Positions 52,260-61,656 of a stretch of DNA of 61,966 bases are shown piece by piece. The notes below the pieces were generated by a model. That model saw nothing but the letters and a program-made list of their open reading frames with translations. It did not search any database and had not been told where the DNA came from. The stretch comes from Marinobacter antarcticus (lineage in GTDB: Bacteria; Pseudomonadota; Gammaproteobacteria; Pseudomonadales; Oleiphilaceae), in NCBI RefSeq assembly GCF_011049865.1, contig NZ_DRGY01000030.1, positions 1 to 61,966 on the forward strand, given 5' to 3'. Within the stretch, counting starts at the first letter, position 1, and each line of letters begins with the position of its first letter. The position numbers and the translations under genes are program-made.

Positions 52260-53297
52260 ATGCAAACCCGAAAGCTCGGCAATACCGACATCGACGTAAG
52301 CCTGATATGCCTTGGAACCATGACCTGGGGCGAGCAGAACACTGAGCAGGAAGCTTTTGAACAACTGGATTACGCGACATCTGAGGGCATAAATTTTATT
52401 GATGCCGCAGAAATGTACCCGGTGCCGCCGCGAGCAGAAACCCAGGGCTTGACCGAGACCTACCTGGGCAACTGGCTGGCGCAGCGCGGTCGCCGTGACG
52501 ATTTGGTGATTGCCTCGAAAGTCGCCGGGCCAGGGAACGGTTTGAGCTATTTGCGCAATGGCCCGCGCCTGACTCGCGATCACATTGTTGCGGCCTGTGA
52601 TGCCAGCCTGCAGCGCCTGCAGACGGACTATATCGACCTGTATCAGGTGCATTGGCCTGACCGTAACACCAATTTTTTCGGCAAGTTGGGTTATGAGCAT
52701 GATTTGAATGAGAAATCGACACCGATTGAAGAAACCCTCGAAGCCCTAAATGAACTTATTAAGGCTGGAAAGGTGCGGCACATCGGGCTTTCCAATGAAA
52801 CGCCCTGGGGCGCCATGGAGTTCCTGCGTTTGGCTCGCGAAAAAAACTGGCCACGAATTGCCAGCATCCAGAACCCCTACAATCTGCTGAACCGGTCTTT
52901 CGAAGTGGGCATGGCCGAAATAGCCCACCGGGAACAAACGGGGTTACTGGCGTATTCACCATTGGCCTTCGGTATGTTGTCGGGCAAGTACATGGGCGGC
53001 AAGTGGCCTGAAAAGGCTCGGTTGACTCTGTACGAGCGTTTCAGCCGCTATACCAACGGAAGCGGAGCAGATGCAACGCGCGCCTACGTTGAGCTTGCCC
53101 GGCACATCGGCGTGTCTCCGGTTCAACTGGCCCTGGCTTATGTAAACAGCCGGAGTTTTTTGATCAGTAATATTATTGGCGCAACCACCATGGAACAACT
53201 TCGGGAAAATCTGAGTTCGCTCAGCGTCAATCTCAGCCCAGAGACACTGGATGCGATCGAGACGATTCATCAGGAATTCACGTATCCGTGCCCTTGA
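52260..53297 (+). CDS. Aldo/keto reductase, Tas-like
   Basis: A 345-residue NADP(H)-dependent oxidoreductase with the same length as E. coli Tas (346). The start RKLGNTDIDVSLICLGTMTWGEQN, the catalytic Asp and Tyr in NFIDAAEMYPVPPRAETQG, the Lys in DDLVIASKVAG and the His in YQVHWPDRNTNFFG form the usual tetrad. The TIM-barrel end with the cofactor motif SNIIGATTMEQLREN follows. GGAG lies seven bases before the ATG. The octamer repeat directly in front may affect its expression. Substrate unknown. Confidence 0.9.
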   Translation: MQTRKLGNTDIDVSLICLGTMTWGEQNTEQEAFEQLDYATSEGINFIDAAEMYPVPPRAETQGLTETYLGNWLAQRGRRDDLVIASKVAGPGNGLSYLRNGPRLTRDHIVAACDASLQRLQTDYIDLYQVHWPDRNTNFFGKLGYEHDLNEKSTPIEETLEALNELIKAGKVRHIGLSNETPWGAMEFLRLAREKNWPRIASIQNPYNLLNRSFEVGMAEIAHREQTGLLAYSPLAFGMLSGKYMGGKWPEKARLTLYERFSRYTNGSGADATRAYVELARHIGVSPVQLALAYVNSRSFLISNIIGATTMEQLRENLSSLSVNLSPETLDAIETIHQEFTYPCP

Positions 53298-53398
53298 CAT
53301 CAGGATTTATTCAACGGTACGTAAGGTTATGATATAAATGAATTTATTAAATTCTGGCAAGGTGAGTGTTACAGTTGGCAATATTAAGGATCATTTTT

Positions 53399-53428
53399 TG
53401 ACAAAACACGAGTAATACGGTGACAAAA
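53399..53428 (+). repeat. Direct repeat TGACAAAA with 22-bp spacing
   Basis: TGACAAAA occurs at 53399-53406 and 53421-53428, two helical turns apart, about 110 bases before the small secreted protein gene. The spacing suits a dimeric or tandem-binding regulator. Confidence 0.4.
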
Positions 53429-53537
53429 ATGCGACTCAATTGTGGCGAATTTCACATCTTTTCGCTGCTCAGGGGTTAGACTTTGGCCTAGGGTGTCAGT
53501 AAACTTCTGATTCGTTTAAAAGGTCGTCGTAAGTGTC

Positions 53538-53858
53538 ATGATTATTCGCATCTTTGTCGCATTGCTTGTTCTCAATATCGCTGCGTTTGTGGTTCGCGCC
53601 GAGGCGTCCGAGCGCGCGTTTAGTAAACCGAACCAAATCATTACAACGGACGACATTTACAAGCTGCAACAACGCATGGCGGGTGATATTGATGACGACA
53701 ACGATGCGTTTGCTGAAATCGGCTCCCGGTTGCTGAGTCTTTCATTGGTGCGCACGGTGAATACGGGCAAGCATTACGCATCCCAGCCGCTTCAAGCCGA
53801 TCACGGTATTGCCCTTTTGAATGAAGGCGCTTGTCTGAATTTTAAGTGGATATTTTGA
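53538..53858 (+). CDS. Unknown small secreted protein
   Basis: A 106-residue protein not recognised. It begins with a signal peptide (IIRIFVALLVLNIAAFVVRAEA, cleavage near residue 22), so it is probably periplasmic. The mature part is short and has an acidic patch DIDDDNDAFAEIGSRLLSLSL, no cysteine pair and no known motif. The ribosome site is weak. The flanking intergenic regions are AT-rich and hold a TGACAAAA direct repeat. The stop is followed by about 295 bases without a gene. Confidence 0.55.
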   Translation: MIIRIFVALLVLNIAAFVVRAEASERAFSKPNQIITTDDIYKLQQRMAGDIDDDNDAFAEIGSRLLSLSLVRTVNTGKHYASQPLQADHGIALLNEGACLNFKWIF

Positions 53859-54153
53859 TTGCCTTTTAAATAACACTTTTCTAGCTCACAGCCTTCTGAC
53901 TCGTCATTAGCCGCCAGATTTTAACCTTTCCGTCACTCTTTTCTGCCTCCTTCCGGGCATTCGTTACTCTTGTTCTGCAACATCCTGATTTTAACTTCTC
54001 CACCGCTCAGCGCCTTGGTTTATAGCGTGGTTCATACTCTGGTTTACGGGCTGGTGCAGTGGCCAGTAAACAGCCAGATGCATTGTCTGCGGCCACAGGT
54101 CATGTGATGATCTCCTGCTATTGGCAGGCTGATTGATCAACAAGGAGCTTTGT
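53859..54153. other. Intergenic region, pyrimidine-rich on the plus strand
   Basis: No gene was seen. The stretch is rich in C and T and includes two copies of GATTTTAAC (53917 and 53987), 70 bases apart. An AAGGAG for the next gene lies at its end. Confidence 0.4.
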
Positions 54154-56364
54154 ATGGCGGTAAACAACAGACAACGCTTGAATGACATAGAGCTCTGTGT
54201 GGATGAAGTCATCCGCCGCGTTGGCAAGAATATAATGTTGGGTTTGCCCTTGGGATTGGGGAAGCCCATTCGTTTCCTCAACGCACTTTACCAGAGGGCC
54301 AAGGACGACCCTGAGATAAAACTGCATATCTTTACGGCTCTTTCGCTGTTGGCGCCCACTGGAAGCTCGTCTTTGGAAAAGCGCTTCATGGGGCCGTTCG
54401 CAGAGCGGCTTTATGGCAATATCCCGGAGCTGGAATATGCTCTGGCTGTTAACAAACATTGTTTGCCCCCCAACGTTCAGGTTTCCGAGTTTTTCTTCAA
54501 GGCCGGCAGCTACCTCAACAATCGTGAGCAGCAGCGGCACTACGTATCCAGTAACTATACCCACGCCGTTCGCGACCTGATGGATATGGGGGTCAACGTG
54601 GTCGCTCAACTGGTATCGCCCGGTGAACTGAATGATTCCCCGGGCATGGTCAGCCTGAGCTGCAACCCGGATCTGAGCCTCGATCTGCTGCCGCTATTGC
54701 GAGAGAGAGAGGCCGCGGGCACTCCCGTTGCTATCGTGGGGGAAATTAATCGCCAGCTACCCTGGCTCGGTCGTGATGCCGTTGTCGCTGAAGATCGATT
54801 TGATATCGTGTTTGAGCATCAGGTCTCGGAGTACCCGTTGTTTTCTGCTCCTCAAATGGCGATAGGCCCGGAAGATCATCTGATTGGATTTTACGCCAGC
54901 AGTTTGCTGAAGGATGGTGGCACCCTCCAGGTGGGCATTGGTTCCCTGGGGGCGGCGCTGGTGCACAGCGCTATTTTGCGGCACAAAAATAATCCTGTGT
55001 GGCGGGCCGTTTTTGATCGTCTGAACATCGCAGAACGCTTCCCTCTGGCGGAAAAGATCGGGGGGGTGGAGCCCTTTGAAAAAGGTCTCTATGGCTGCAG
55101 TGAAATGATGGTAGACGGCTTTTTGTATCTTATGGAAGCGGGTATTCTCCGGCGCGAGGTGCACGATCACGCTGACCTGCAAACCCTGATCAATGCCGGC
55201 GAGTTGGATGAACACGTCTCTCTGGGTACGTTGGACGTGTTGCGTCGGGAAGGTCTGATTGATTCACCGCTGTGTGCCGGCGATGTGACCTGGCTCAAGC
55301 GCCACGGGATTTTTCACAGCGCGGTTGAGTTCAAGGACGGGCGACTGAGCATTGCGGAGCACTCACTGAGCGCTGATCTGGATGACCCGGGCGCCAGAGA
55401 AGCGATGGCGACTTTGGCGCTTGGCGCACAGCTCAGTGGCGGTGTGGTGATGCACGGCGGTTTTTATATAGGCCCAGAGCAGTTCTACCAGTCACTGCGC
55501 GAGCTGTCAGATGAAGATCGCAATCGTATCTGTATGACCAGTGTCAGTTTTATCAATCATCTGTACGATCACCGGTTTGGCAATCAGCGCCTCAAAGCGG
55601 CTCAGCGAGCACACGGGCGGTTTATAAACACCGCTATGATGCATACCCTGAGCGGTGCGGCGATTTCTGACGGGCTTGAAGATGGCCGGGTAGTCAGCGG
55701 CGTGGGTGGCCAGTATAATTTTGTCGCCATGGCCCATGAACTGCCTGGCGCCCGCTCCATTATTGCTCTGCGCAGCACCCGAAAAACCCGGGGCACCGTG
55801 GTGTCGAACATTGTGTTCAACTACGGCCACTGTACGATTCCGCGCCACTTGCGGGATGTTGTGATCACCGAATACGGTATTGCGGATCTGCGAGGAAAAT
55901 CCGATGAACAGGTCTACCTGCGCTTGATTCGAATTGCAGATTCCCGTTTTCAGAAGGAATTGCTTGGCCGGGCCCAGAAAGCCGGCAAGATAGATGCAGC
56001 GTTTCGGTTGCCGGAAAGTTGGCTGAACAATACGCCAGATGCGATCAAAAAAGTGTTTGCCGACGCGGGTGCCAAAGACGAGTTTCCGGCGTTCCCTTTC
56101 GGGCGGGATTTTACCGATGAGGAAATCGTGCTGGGTAAGGCGCTCGGTAAACTGAAGTCTGAAACGGCGACCCGCCGTGGTAAACTGCTGACACTTTGGC
56201 AGGCTTTCCGAGCCCGGGATGAACAGGGCAATTATACGACGTTGCTGCAACGAATGGGTCTGCACCAGCCTTCAGGGCTGCGTGAAAGACTCGATCAACG
56301 TCTTGTGATTCATGGTCTGCAACTGACAGAAAATCCATCGGATACAGGAACCTCGAAAGCCTGA
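54154..56364 (+). CDS. Acetyl-CoA hydrolase/transferase family protein, long form
   Basis: A 736-residue member of the acetyl-CoA hydrolase/transferase (class I CoA-transferase) family. The start at 54154 has AAGGAG seven bases upstream. The N-terminal half (about 25-250) is a CoA-transferase domain. The C-terminal AcetylCoA_hyd_C region carries SGAAISDGLEDGRVVSGVGGQYNFVAMAHELPGARSIIALRSTRKTRG and VVITEYGIADLRGKSDEQVYLRLI, where the Glu of the GGQ region and the ITEYG motif are family marks. It is longer than the usual 500 residues, with an extra middle segment (about 270-420) and a helical tail. The acyl donor and acceptor are unknown. Confidence 0.85.
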   Translation: MAVNNRQRLNDIELCVDEVIRRVGKNIMLGLPLGLGKPIRFLNALYQRAKDDPEIKLHIFTALSLLAPTGSSSLEKRFMGPFAERLYGNIPELEYALAVNKHCLPPNVQVSEFFFKAGSYLNNREQQRHYVSSNYTHAVRDLMDMGVNVVAQLVSPGELNDSPGMVSLSCNPDLSLDLLPLLREREAAGTPVAIVGEINRQLPWLGRDAVVAEDRFDIVFEHQVSEYPLFSAPQMAIGPEDHLIGFYASSLLKDGGTLQVGIGSLGAALVHSAILRHKNNPVWRAVFDRLNIAERFPLAEKIGGVEPFEKGLYGCSEMMVDGFLYLMEAGILRREVHDHADLQTLINAGELDEHVSLGTLDVLRREGLIDSPLCAGDVTWLKRHGIFHSAVEFKDGRLSIAEHSLSADLDDPGAREAMATLALGAQLSGGVVMHGGFYIGPEQFYQSLRELSDEDRNRICMTSVSFINHLYDHRFGNQRLKAAQRAHGRFINTAMMHTLSGAAISDGLEDGRVVSGVGGQYNFVAMAHELPGARSIIALRSTRKTRGTVVSNIVFNYGHCTIPRHLRDVVITEYGIADLRGKSDEQVYLRLIRIADSRFQKELLGRAQKAGKIDAAFRLPESWLNNTPDAIKKVFADAGAKDEFPAFPFGRDFTDEEIVLGKALGKLKSETATRRGKLLTLWQAFRARDEQGNYTTLLQRMGLHQPSGLRERLDQRLVIHGLQLTENPSDTGTSKA

Positions 56365-56834
56365 TGCAAGCTTCCCAAGAAAAACCTGACGTTTTTACGG
56401 TTCATTACGTGCTGAAGAACAAGATCGGCGAGCTGGTTGATACTTCAGAAGGCAGTGAGCCTTTGCACTTTGTGTACGGTAGTGAGGATATTGTCAAAGG
56501 CATTCAGGAAGCGGTGAAAGATCGCAATGCCGGAGACTGCCTGGAAGTAACCGTTCCACCTTCAATGGCCTATGGTGAGCACAGGGAAGATCTGGTTCGC
56601 AAGATCCCCCGGTCAATGTTTGAAGGTGTGTCAAACCTGCAGGTCGGCATGAAGTTTCAGACCAGCACCGGCGACAACGCCCAGATCGTTCAGGTCATGG
56701 GTATTGACGGCAACCTCATTCGAGTGGATGCAAACCACCCGCTGGCCGGTTTTACTCTGTATTTTGATCTGGAAATCATTGAGCGCCGTGAAGCGACCGA
56801 TGAAGAAATCGCCCAGGGCCGGCCGTTGTCCTAA
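56364..56834 (+). CDS. SlyD-like FKBP peptidyl-prolyl isomerase
   Basis: A 156-residue cytosolic isomerase with an inserted-flap chaperone domain. The FKBP part begins VFTVHYVLKNKIGELVDTSEGSEPLHFVYGSEDIVKGIQEAV, followed by PPSMAYGEHREDLVRKIPRSMF, the inserted domain, and NHPLAGFTLYFDLEIIERREATDEEI. The metal-binding His/Cys-rich tail of E. coli SlyD is absent. The ATG overlaps the stop of the preceding hydrolase/transferase by one base, so the two are translationally coupled. Confidence 0.9.
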   Translation: MQASQEKPDVFTVHYVLKNKIGELVDTSEGSEPLHFVYGSEDIVKGIQEAVKDRNAGDCLEVTVPPSMAYGEHREDLVRKIPRSMFEGVSNLQVGMKFQTSTGDNAQIVQVMGIDGNLIRVDANHPLAGFTLYFDLEIIERREATDEEIAQGRPLS

Positions 56835-57007
56835 ACGTTCCGGCTTCTGTCAAGTTGCGGTGAGCACTGTTTCGCGTTTGTCACCGGGTGTAACCGCAAG
56901 GTAGCCCCATGTATATTTCTGAATAGCATGTATAATTGCTGTTACATCAGGTTGCCTGTATCGTCGAACGCAGGTACGAAACTGAACCCGGAAAAACAAA
57001 ATCAGAG

Positions 57008-57745
57008 ATGGACCGCGTGGAACAGACAAACGAAAGTTGGCGAATTCTTATTGTCGAAGATGATGAGCGGCTGGCCGAGCTGACCCGGGAATACCTCGAG
57101 AGCAACGGCTTGACTGTATCAATTGAAACCCATGGCAGTCCTGCCGTTGAGCGCATTCGCAACGAGCAACCGGATCTTGTTGTTCTGGATTTGATGTTGC
57201 CCGGTGAAGATGGCCTTTCAATTTGCCGCCGGGCACGACCGTTTTATTCCGGCCCTATCATTATGCTCACCGCACGCACTGACGATCTGGATCAGGTGCT
57301 TGGCCTCGAAATGGGGGCGGATGACTATATAAGCAAGCCCGTGAAGCCCCGCGTACTTCTGGCACGTATTCGCGCCTTGCTGCGCCGTGTTTCAGAAAAC
57401 GCGCAAAAGGGCGCTGAAGAAGCCGGCGGTGAAGAACCAACGCGATTGCAGTTCAAAGACCTGATAGTAGACCGTTCCATGCGCGAGGCTTGGCTCAATG
57501 AGGTAAGCATTGATTTGACCAGCGCCGAATTCGATTTGCTCTGGTTGCTGTCGAGCAATGCCGGTCGTGTTTTGAGTCGGGAAGAAATATTCACCGCTTT
57601 GCGGGGTATCGAATACGATGGTCAGGACAGATCCATTGATGTTCGTGTTTCCCGGATTCGCCCGAAAATTGGCGACGACCCCATCCATCCCCGCAGAATC
57701 AAGACCGTTCGAAGCAAAGGCTACCTGTTTGTGAAAGAAGCCTGA
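57008..57745 (+). CDS. OmpR-type response regulator, RstA-like
   Basis: A 245-residue response regulator. The start at 57008 has a weak ribosome site but gives a receiver N terminus of normal length. The phosphoacceptor is Asp61 in VVLDLMLPGEDGL, with the acidic pair ED near residue 17-19 and Lys in SKPVKPRVLL. A winged helix-turn-helix with DLTSAEFDLLWLL and DVRVSRIRPKIG follows. It closely resembles RstA in length and layout. The cognate kinase gene begins 64 bases later, after a hairpin. Confidence 0.9.
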   Translation: MDRVEQTNESWRILIVEDDERLAELTREYLESNGLTVSIETHGSPAVERIRNEQPDLVVLDLMLPGEDGLSICRRARPFYSGPIIMLTARTDDLDQVLGLEMGADDYISKPVKPRVLLARIRALLRRVSENAQKGAEEAGGEEPTRLQFKDLIVDRSMREAWLNEVSIDLTSAEFDLLWLLSSNAGRVLSREEIFTALRGIEYDGQDRSIDVRVSRIRPKIGDDPIHPRRIKTVRSKGYLFVKEA

Positions 57746-57761
57746 CAAATCAGTCTTTAAT

Positions 57762-57784
57762 GCCGGCCGGGATTTCCGGCCGGC
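57762..57784 (+). terminator. Hairpin between response regulator and kinase genes
   Basis: Perfect 9-bp stem GCCGGCCGG/CCGGCCGGC with a GATTT loop and no T-run. It could attenuate rather than end transcription into the kinase gene. Confidence 0.4.
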
Positions 57785-57808
57785 GTATCCTTGCCAGGGT
57801 TCGTTGAC

Positions 57809-59377
57809 ATGCCCCTGAAGTTTTTCCTCAAGTTATACGCCCGCCTCGCCGGCCTCACCGCGTTGGTTGCACTGCTGTGCGTCGTGTTGTTTGTGGGTGT
57901 TAACTCAGTGCGTTCACAATTCTGGAATGAGCGATTTGCCGAGCCGCTGATGCGCTGGCTGGCGTCCTCGCCGGCACCTGAGTATCAATACCACTGGTTA
58001 GCCTCCCAGTACGACTTCAGGGTTGCGGGGGCTCAGGAGCTAGCGCTCACCCAGGTCACTCGTGAACGGCTGGGCTATGGGCAAGTGGTGGCGGTTAAAA
58101 GCAGTTTGGGGTACCGGTTTCTGGTAACCGGGTTTCACGGTCAGCCTTTGCAGTTCAGTACGTCGGAACCCTACCGGGATATTGCGGTTGCATCCGCACA
58201 GATTCTTCGTGTTCATCTGGATGCCACCGCACCGGACGAGCGGGAGGAAGCCATTGGGCGGCTGTCGAGTGGCCTGAATGTCACCATTTCGAGAGTTCAA
58301 GGCTCTGGGTCTCTGCCCGCTGACGAGGTTCTGGAGCGGGTTTACAGCCGCGGTTCTGCCTTCTATCAAGACGGCGGGGAGGGGCTGATACTCGTGAAGC
58401 TGGCGGATGGCGAATTGGTCAAGGTTGGCTTGCCTGCACCCTTTAATCCGTGGGCGTGGCCGGTCGTTTTGCTGTTGTTGGCGGTGTCAGGAAGCGTTCT
58501 GGCGTTGTCGCTGATTTTTGTGCTTCGACGTCTGGACAGCAATCTGCGCAAGGTGGAATCCGTTGCGGTGCGAATTGCCAGAGGTGAAATGAGCGCTCGG
58601 GTAGAGGCCGGCGAAGGCACGGTTGTTTCGCGGTTGGCGGCTGCGTTTAACGGCATGGCCGAGCACATACAGCGCCTTGTAAACGTTCAGCGTGAAATGA
58701 TTCACGCGGTTTCACACGAACTGAGAACTCCGGTGGCGCGTATTCGTTTTGGCGTGCAGATGATCGAGGATTGTCAGGGCCAGGAAGCCTTGCAAAAACA
58801 ACTCGATGGTATCGATGGCGATATTCAGGAGCTCGACGAACTGATTGATGAAATACTGACCTATGCTCGCCTCGAACAGGGTGGGCCAGTCTTTTCGCTT
58901 GAGGAGGCCTCCATCACCGACATTGTGAAGCAGGTTGTGGCAGAGCAGCAGATTATCCGGCCGGCTCTGATCATCGAAGATGAAATCGATGAGGCAACAG
59001 AGCGTTTGGCGATGGCTGACGTTGAGCCACGCTACATTCACCGGGCTATTCAAAACCTTGTGGGAAATGCCGGGCGTTACGCGGTGGGTAAGGTGCTTGT
59101 GCGTTGCCACATTGATGAAGATCATTGCCGGATTGATGTGGAAGACGACGGCTCCGGCATTCCTGAAGAAGAGTGGGAAAAGGTGTTCACGGCGTTTGCT
59201 CGGCTTGATGACAGCCGTACCCGGACCTCTGGTGGTTACGGGCTTGGTCTCTCTATTGTGCGCCGCATTCTGTACTGGCATAACGGGCAAGCGTTTGTAA
59301 GCCGCAGTGACAGCCTTGGTGGCGCGCGGTTCAGCTTGGTTTGGCCGCGCAAGAAGCCGCAGGAACTGGGTCTGTAA
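57809..59377 (+). CDS. Sensor histidine kinase, RstB-like
   Basis: A 522-residue membrane kinase. The start at 57809 has AGGG eight bases upstream. A first helix (about 10-32) is followed by a periplasmic domain (about 35-215), a second helix (about 219-241), a HAMP domain with LDSNLRKVESVAVRIARGEMSARVE, and the kinase core. The phosphorylated His is in HAVSHELRTPVARIRFGVQM (about 308), and the ATP-binding N, G1 and G2 motifs are NLVGNAGRY, DDGSGIPEEEW and GYGLGLSIVRRI. With the regulator just upstream it forms an RstA/RstB-type pair; the signal is unknown. Confidence 0.9.
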   Translation: MPLKFFLKLYARLAGLTALVALLCVVLFVGVNSVRSQFWNERFAEPLMRWLASSPAPEYQYHWLASQYDFRVAGAQELALTQVTRERLGYGQVVAVKSSLGYRFLVTGFHGQPLQFSTSEPYRDIAVASAQILRVHLDATAPDEREEAIGRLSSGLNVTISRVQGSGSLPADEVLERVYSRGSAFYQDGGEGLILVKLADGELVKVGLPAPFNPWAWPVVLLLLAVSGSVLALSLIFVLRRLDSNLRKVESVAVRIARGEMSARVEAGEGTVVSRLAAAFNGMAEHIQRLVNVQREMIHAVSHELRTPVARIRFGVQMIEDCQGQEALQKQLDGIDGDIQELDELIDEILTYARLEQGGPVFSLEEASITDIVKQVVAEQQIIRPALIIEDEIDEATERLAMADVEPRYIHRAIQNLVGNAGRYAVGKVLVRCHIDEDHCRIDVEDDGSGIPEEEWEKVFTAFARLDDSRTRTSGGYGLGLSIVRRILYWHNGQAFVSRSDSLGGARFSLVWPRKKPQELGL

Positions 59378-59420
59378 GCCCGGCCCGGGCTCTTGCCAGA
59401 AACCACAAGCCCCCGGTTGG

Positions 59421-60494
59421 TTAGCCGTGGCGCTCGAACGCGATAAGGTGATCCGCTTCAACACGTACCGGTATCGTCTCGCCCAGATGAAAGTCCAGAT
59501 GACTGCGAAACAGCGCTTCGAATTCTGTATCTTCAGAGCAGCGAAAGCGATAGAGCGTAGAGGTGCCTGCAAAGGTCTTCTCAACGACTTTCGGGCGCAG
59601 GTCTGAATCCGCATCGTAAACAATATCGTCAGGTCGAATAAGAACGTCTACCAGCGTACCCGCAGGCCATTTGTACGCCCGGTTGCCATGAATAATGCCC
59701 AGCTCAGACTCAATAATGTCAGGCCCCATGGCCTTGCCTGGAATAAATCCGCCTTGGCCGACAAAGCTCGCCACAAAGCGATTCACAGGTTCGTGGTAGA
59801 GGTTGTAAGGCACATCCCACTGCTGAATTTTACCATTCTGGAGCACGGCCACCTGATCGCACATCGCAAAGGCTTCCTGTTGATCGTGGGTTACCAGAAT
59901 GGCGCTGATGCCCAGTGTTTTCAGAATCTCACGAACGTCGAGGCTCAGCCTGCGACGCAAATCGGCGTCCAGGTTGGAGAAGGGCTCGTCAAGCAATATC
60001 AGCGTTGGCTCTGGGGCGAGGGCGCGTGCCAGAGCTACCCTTTGCTGTTGTCCACCTGAAAGCTCGTGCGGGTAGTTGTCCGCCAAATCTTGCAGATGAA
60101 CAACGTGAAGAAGCTCCATGACCTTGTGGCGCTTCTCGGTTTTGTTCAGCCCGCGTAATCCGAAACCTACGTTATCGGCAATGTTCAGGTGCGGAAACAA
60201 CGCATAGTCCTGAAAAACCATTCCGATGCGGCGTTTCTCGGGTGCGAGAGTGCGCCCCGGCAGGCTGATTTGCTGGGACTGCAGGCATATCTCCCCGCCG
60301 GTCAGCGGAAGAAATCCCGCCAGGGCCCTTAACATCGTGCTTTTTCCGCAACCGCTGGGCCCGAGCAGGCATCCGATGTCTCCGTGGCTCAGCGCGAAGC
60401 TGACATCGTTCACAACGGGGTTCCCGCCATAGCCGCAGGTCAGGTGGTTTACTTCAAGCAACCAGTTATGACGAACCGTTTCACTCGTGCTCAT
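59421..60494 (-). CDS. ABC transporter ATP-binding protein, FbpC/PotA-like
   Basis: A 357-residue ATPase of a binding-protein-dependent importer. In order: Walker A GPSGCGKST (about 45-53), Q loop FQDYALFPHL, signature LSGGQQQRVALARAL, Walker B LILLDEPFSNLDA, the D loop and the switch His in LVTHDQQEAFAMCDQ. A C-terminal TOBE domain (about 270-357) is as in iron(III), polyamine or maltose-type ATPases; FbpC is the nearest by feel. No permease or binding-protein gene lies in the window. It starts five bases after argF, so the two may share a transcript. Confidence 0.9.
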   Translation of the reverse strand: MSTSETVRHNWLLEVNHLTCGYGGNPVVNDVSFALSHGDIGCLLGPSGCGKSTMLRALAGFLPLTGGEICLQSQQISLPGRTLAPEKRRIGMVFQDYALFPHLNIADNVGFGLRGLNKTEKRHKVMELLHVVHLQDLADNYPHELSGGQQQRVALARALAPEPTLILLDEPFSNLDADLRRRLSLDVREILKTLGISAILVTHDQQEAFAMCDQVAVLQNGKIQQWDVPYNLYHEPVNRFVASFVGQGGFIPGKAMGPDIIESELGIIHGNRAYKWPAGTLVDVLIRPDDIVYDADSDLRPKVVEKTFAGTSTLYRFRCSEDTEFEALFRSHLDFHLGETIPVRVEADHLIAFERHG

Positions 60495-60499
60495 ACATC

Positions 60500-61414
60500 T
60501 CAGTCCAGGCGGTTCAGTATCAGGAATTCCAGCAGCGCTTTCTGGGCATGGAGCCGGTTTTCAGCCTCGTCCCAGATCACGGAGCCTGGGTGTTCTATCA
60601 TGTCTGCAGAGATTTCCTCGCCGCGATGGGCGGGCAGGCAGTGCATAATGAGAGCATCTTTGGCGGCTATATCCATCAGCGCCGGGTTGATCTGGTAGCG
60701 GCTGAACGCTCTCTCGCGGGCTTTCTGCTCGTCTTCCTGACCCATGGATGCCCAGACATCAGTGACCAGAAGGTTGGCGTTGCGGGCAGCATCAGCCGGC
60801 TCTCGCATCAAGGTTACGTGGGAGCTGTGAGCTTTTACCAATTCAGGATTAGGTTCGTAGCCCTGAGGCGTTGCTATGTTCAGGTGAAAATCGAATTGTG
60901 TGGCGGCATTAATATACGAGTGGCACATGTTGTTGCCATCACCAATCCAGGCCACTGTAGCGCCCCGTATGCTGCCGCGATGCTCTCGATATGTCTGCAT
61001 ATCGGCCAGCAATTGGCAGGGGTGGAATTCATCGGTCAGGGCGTTGATGACCGGAGCCCGCGAAGCCTTTGCAAACTTTTCAACGGTTTCATGGGCAAAG
61101 GTACGGATCATCACGGCATCCACCATGCTGGAAATAACAATGGCGGAATCTTCTATAGGTTCTCCGCGGCCGAGCTGTGTGTCTCGAGGGGAAAGAAACA
61201 TGGCTGAGCCGCCCAACTGGGTCATGCCCGCCTCGAAAGACACCCGGGTGCGGGTTGATGATTTTTCAAAAACCATCGCCAGTACGCGATTTTTCAATGA
61301 GTCCCGAACCTTACCCTGGCGCCATTCGTTTCGTAATCTGGTTCCATGGTCCACCAGGTTTTCCAACTCGGTTGTGGTCATATCATTCAATGTCAGAAAA
61401 TGCCTTGCTGCCAT
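60500..61414 (-). CDS. argF: Ornithine carbamoyltransferase
   Basis: Makes citrulline from ornithine and carbamoyl phosphate in arginine synthesis. The start at 61414 has AAGGG nine bases upstream and gives 304 residues, the norm for the family. The carbamoyl phosphate motif STRTRVSFE (about residues 53-61), the HPCQLLAD segment, the ornithine-binding DVWASMGQ and the catalytic [11 protein letters not shown] are all present. No other arg genes are in the window; argG is a common neighbour elsewhere. It precedes the ABC ATPase gene by five bases. Confidence 0.96.
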   Translation of the reverse strand: MAARHFLTLNDMTTTELENLVDHGTRLRNEWRQGKVRDSLKNRVLAMVFEKSSTRTRVSFEAGMTQLGGSAMFLSPRDTQLGRGEPIEDSAIVISSMVDAVMIRTFAHETVEKFAKASRAPVINALTDEFHPCQLLADMQTYREHRGSIRGATVAWIGDGNNMCHSYINAATQFDFHLNIATPQGYEPNPELVKAHSSHVTLMREPADAARNANLLVTDVWASMGQEDEQKARERAFSRYQINPALMDIAAKDALIMHCLPAHRGEEISADMIEHPGSVIWDEAENRLHAQKALLEFLILNRLD

Positions 61415-61549
61415 GGAGTGGCCCTTAACGTGGTGAAGCCCTGGATGAGTATAAGTACGGGTAAAAAAAGAGGGCAACAATTCTAGCCCTTCAGGTCAGT
61501 GATGACAACGCCGGGGGTTGCGGGCTTGCCCTGCATCAAAGTGCAGAGT

Positions 61550-61579
61550 TTGTTGAGTAGCTCGCCAGACGTGTACAAT
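61550..61579 (+). promoter_or_regulatory. Possible grxD promoter
   Basis: TTGTTG (61550-61555) and TACAAT (61574-61579) are 18 bases apart and about 80 bases before the grxD start. The -35 match is moderate. Confidence 0.35.
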
Positions 61580-61656
61580 AGGCATTATACAAGGCAGGTT
61601 TATCAGCTCACTTTTGGGCAATACGCTGTTCCGTTTTCAATCAGAGGTGAATGTTC

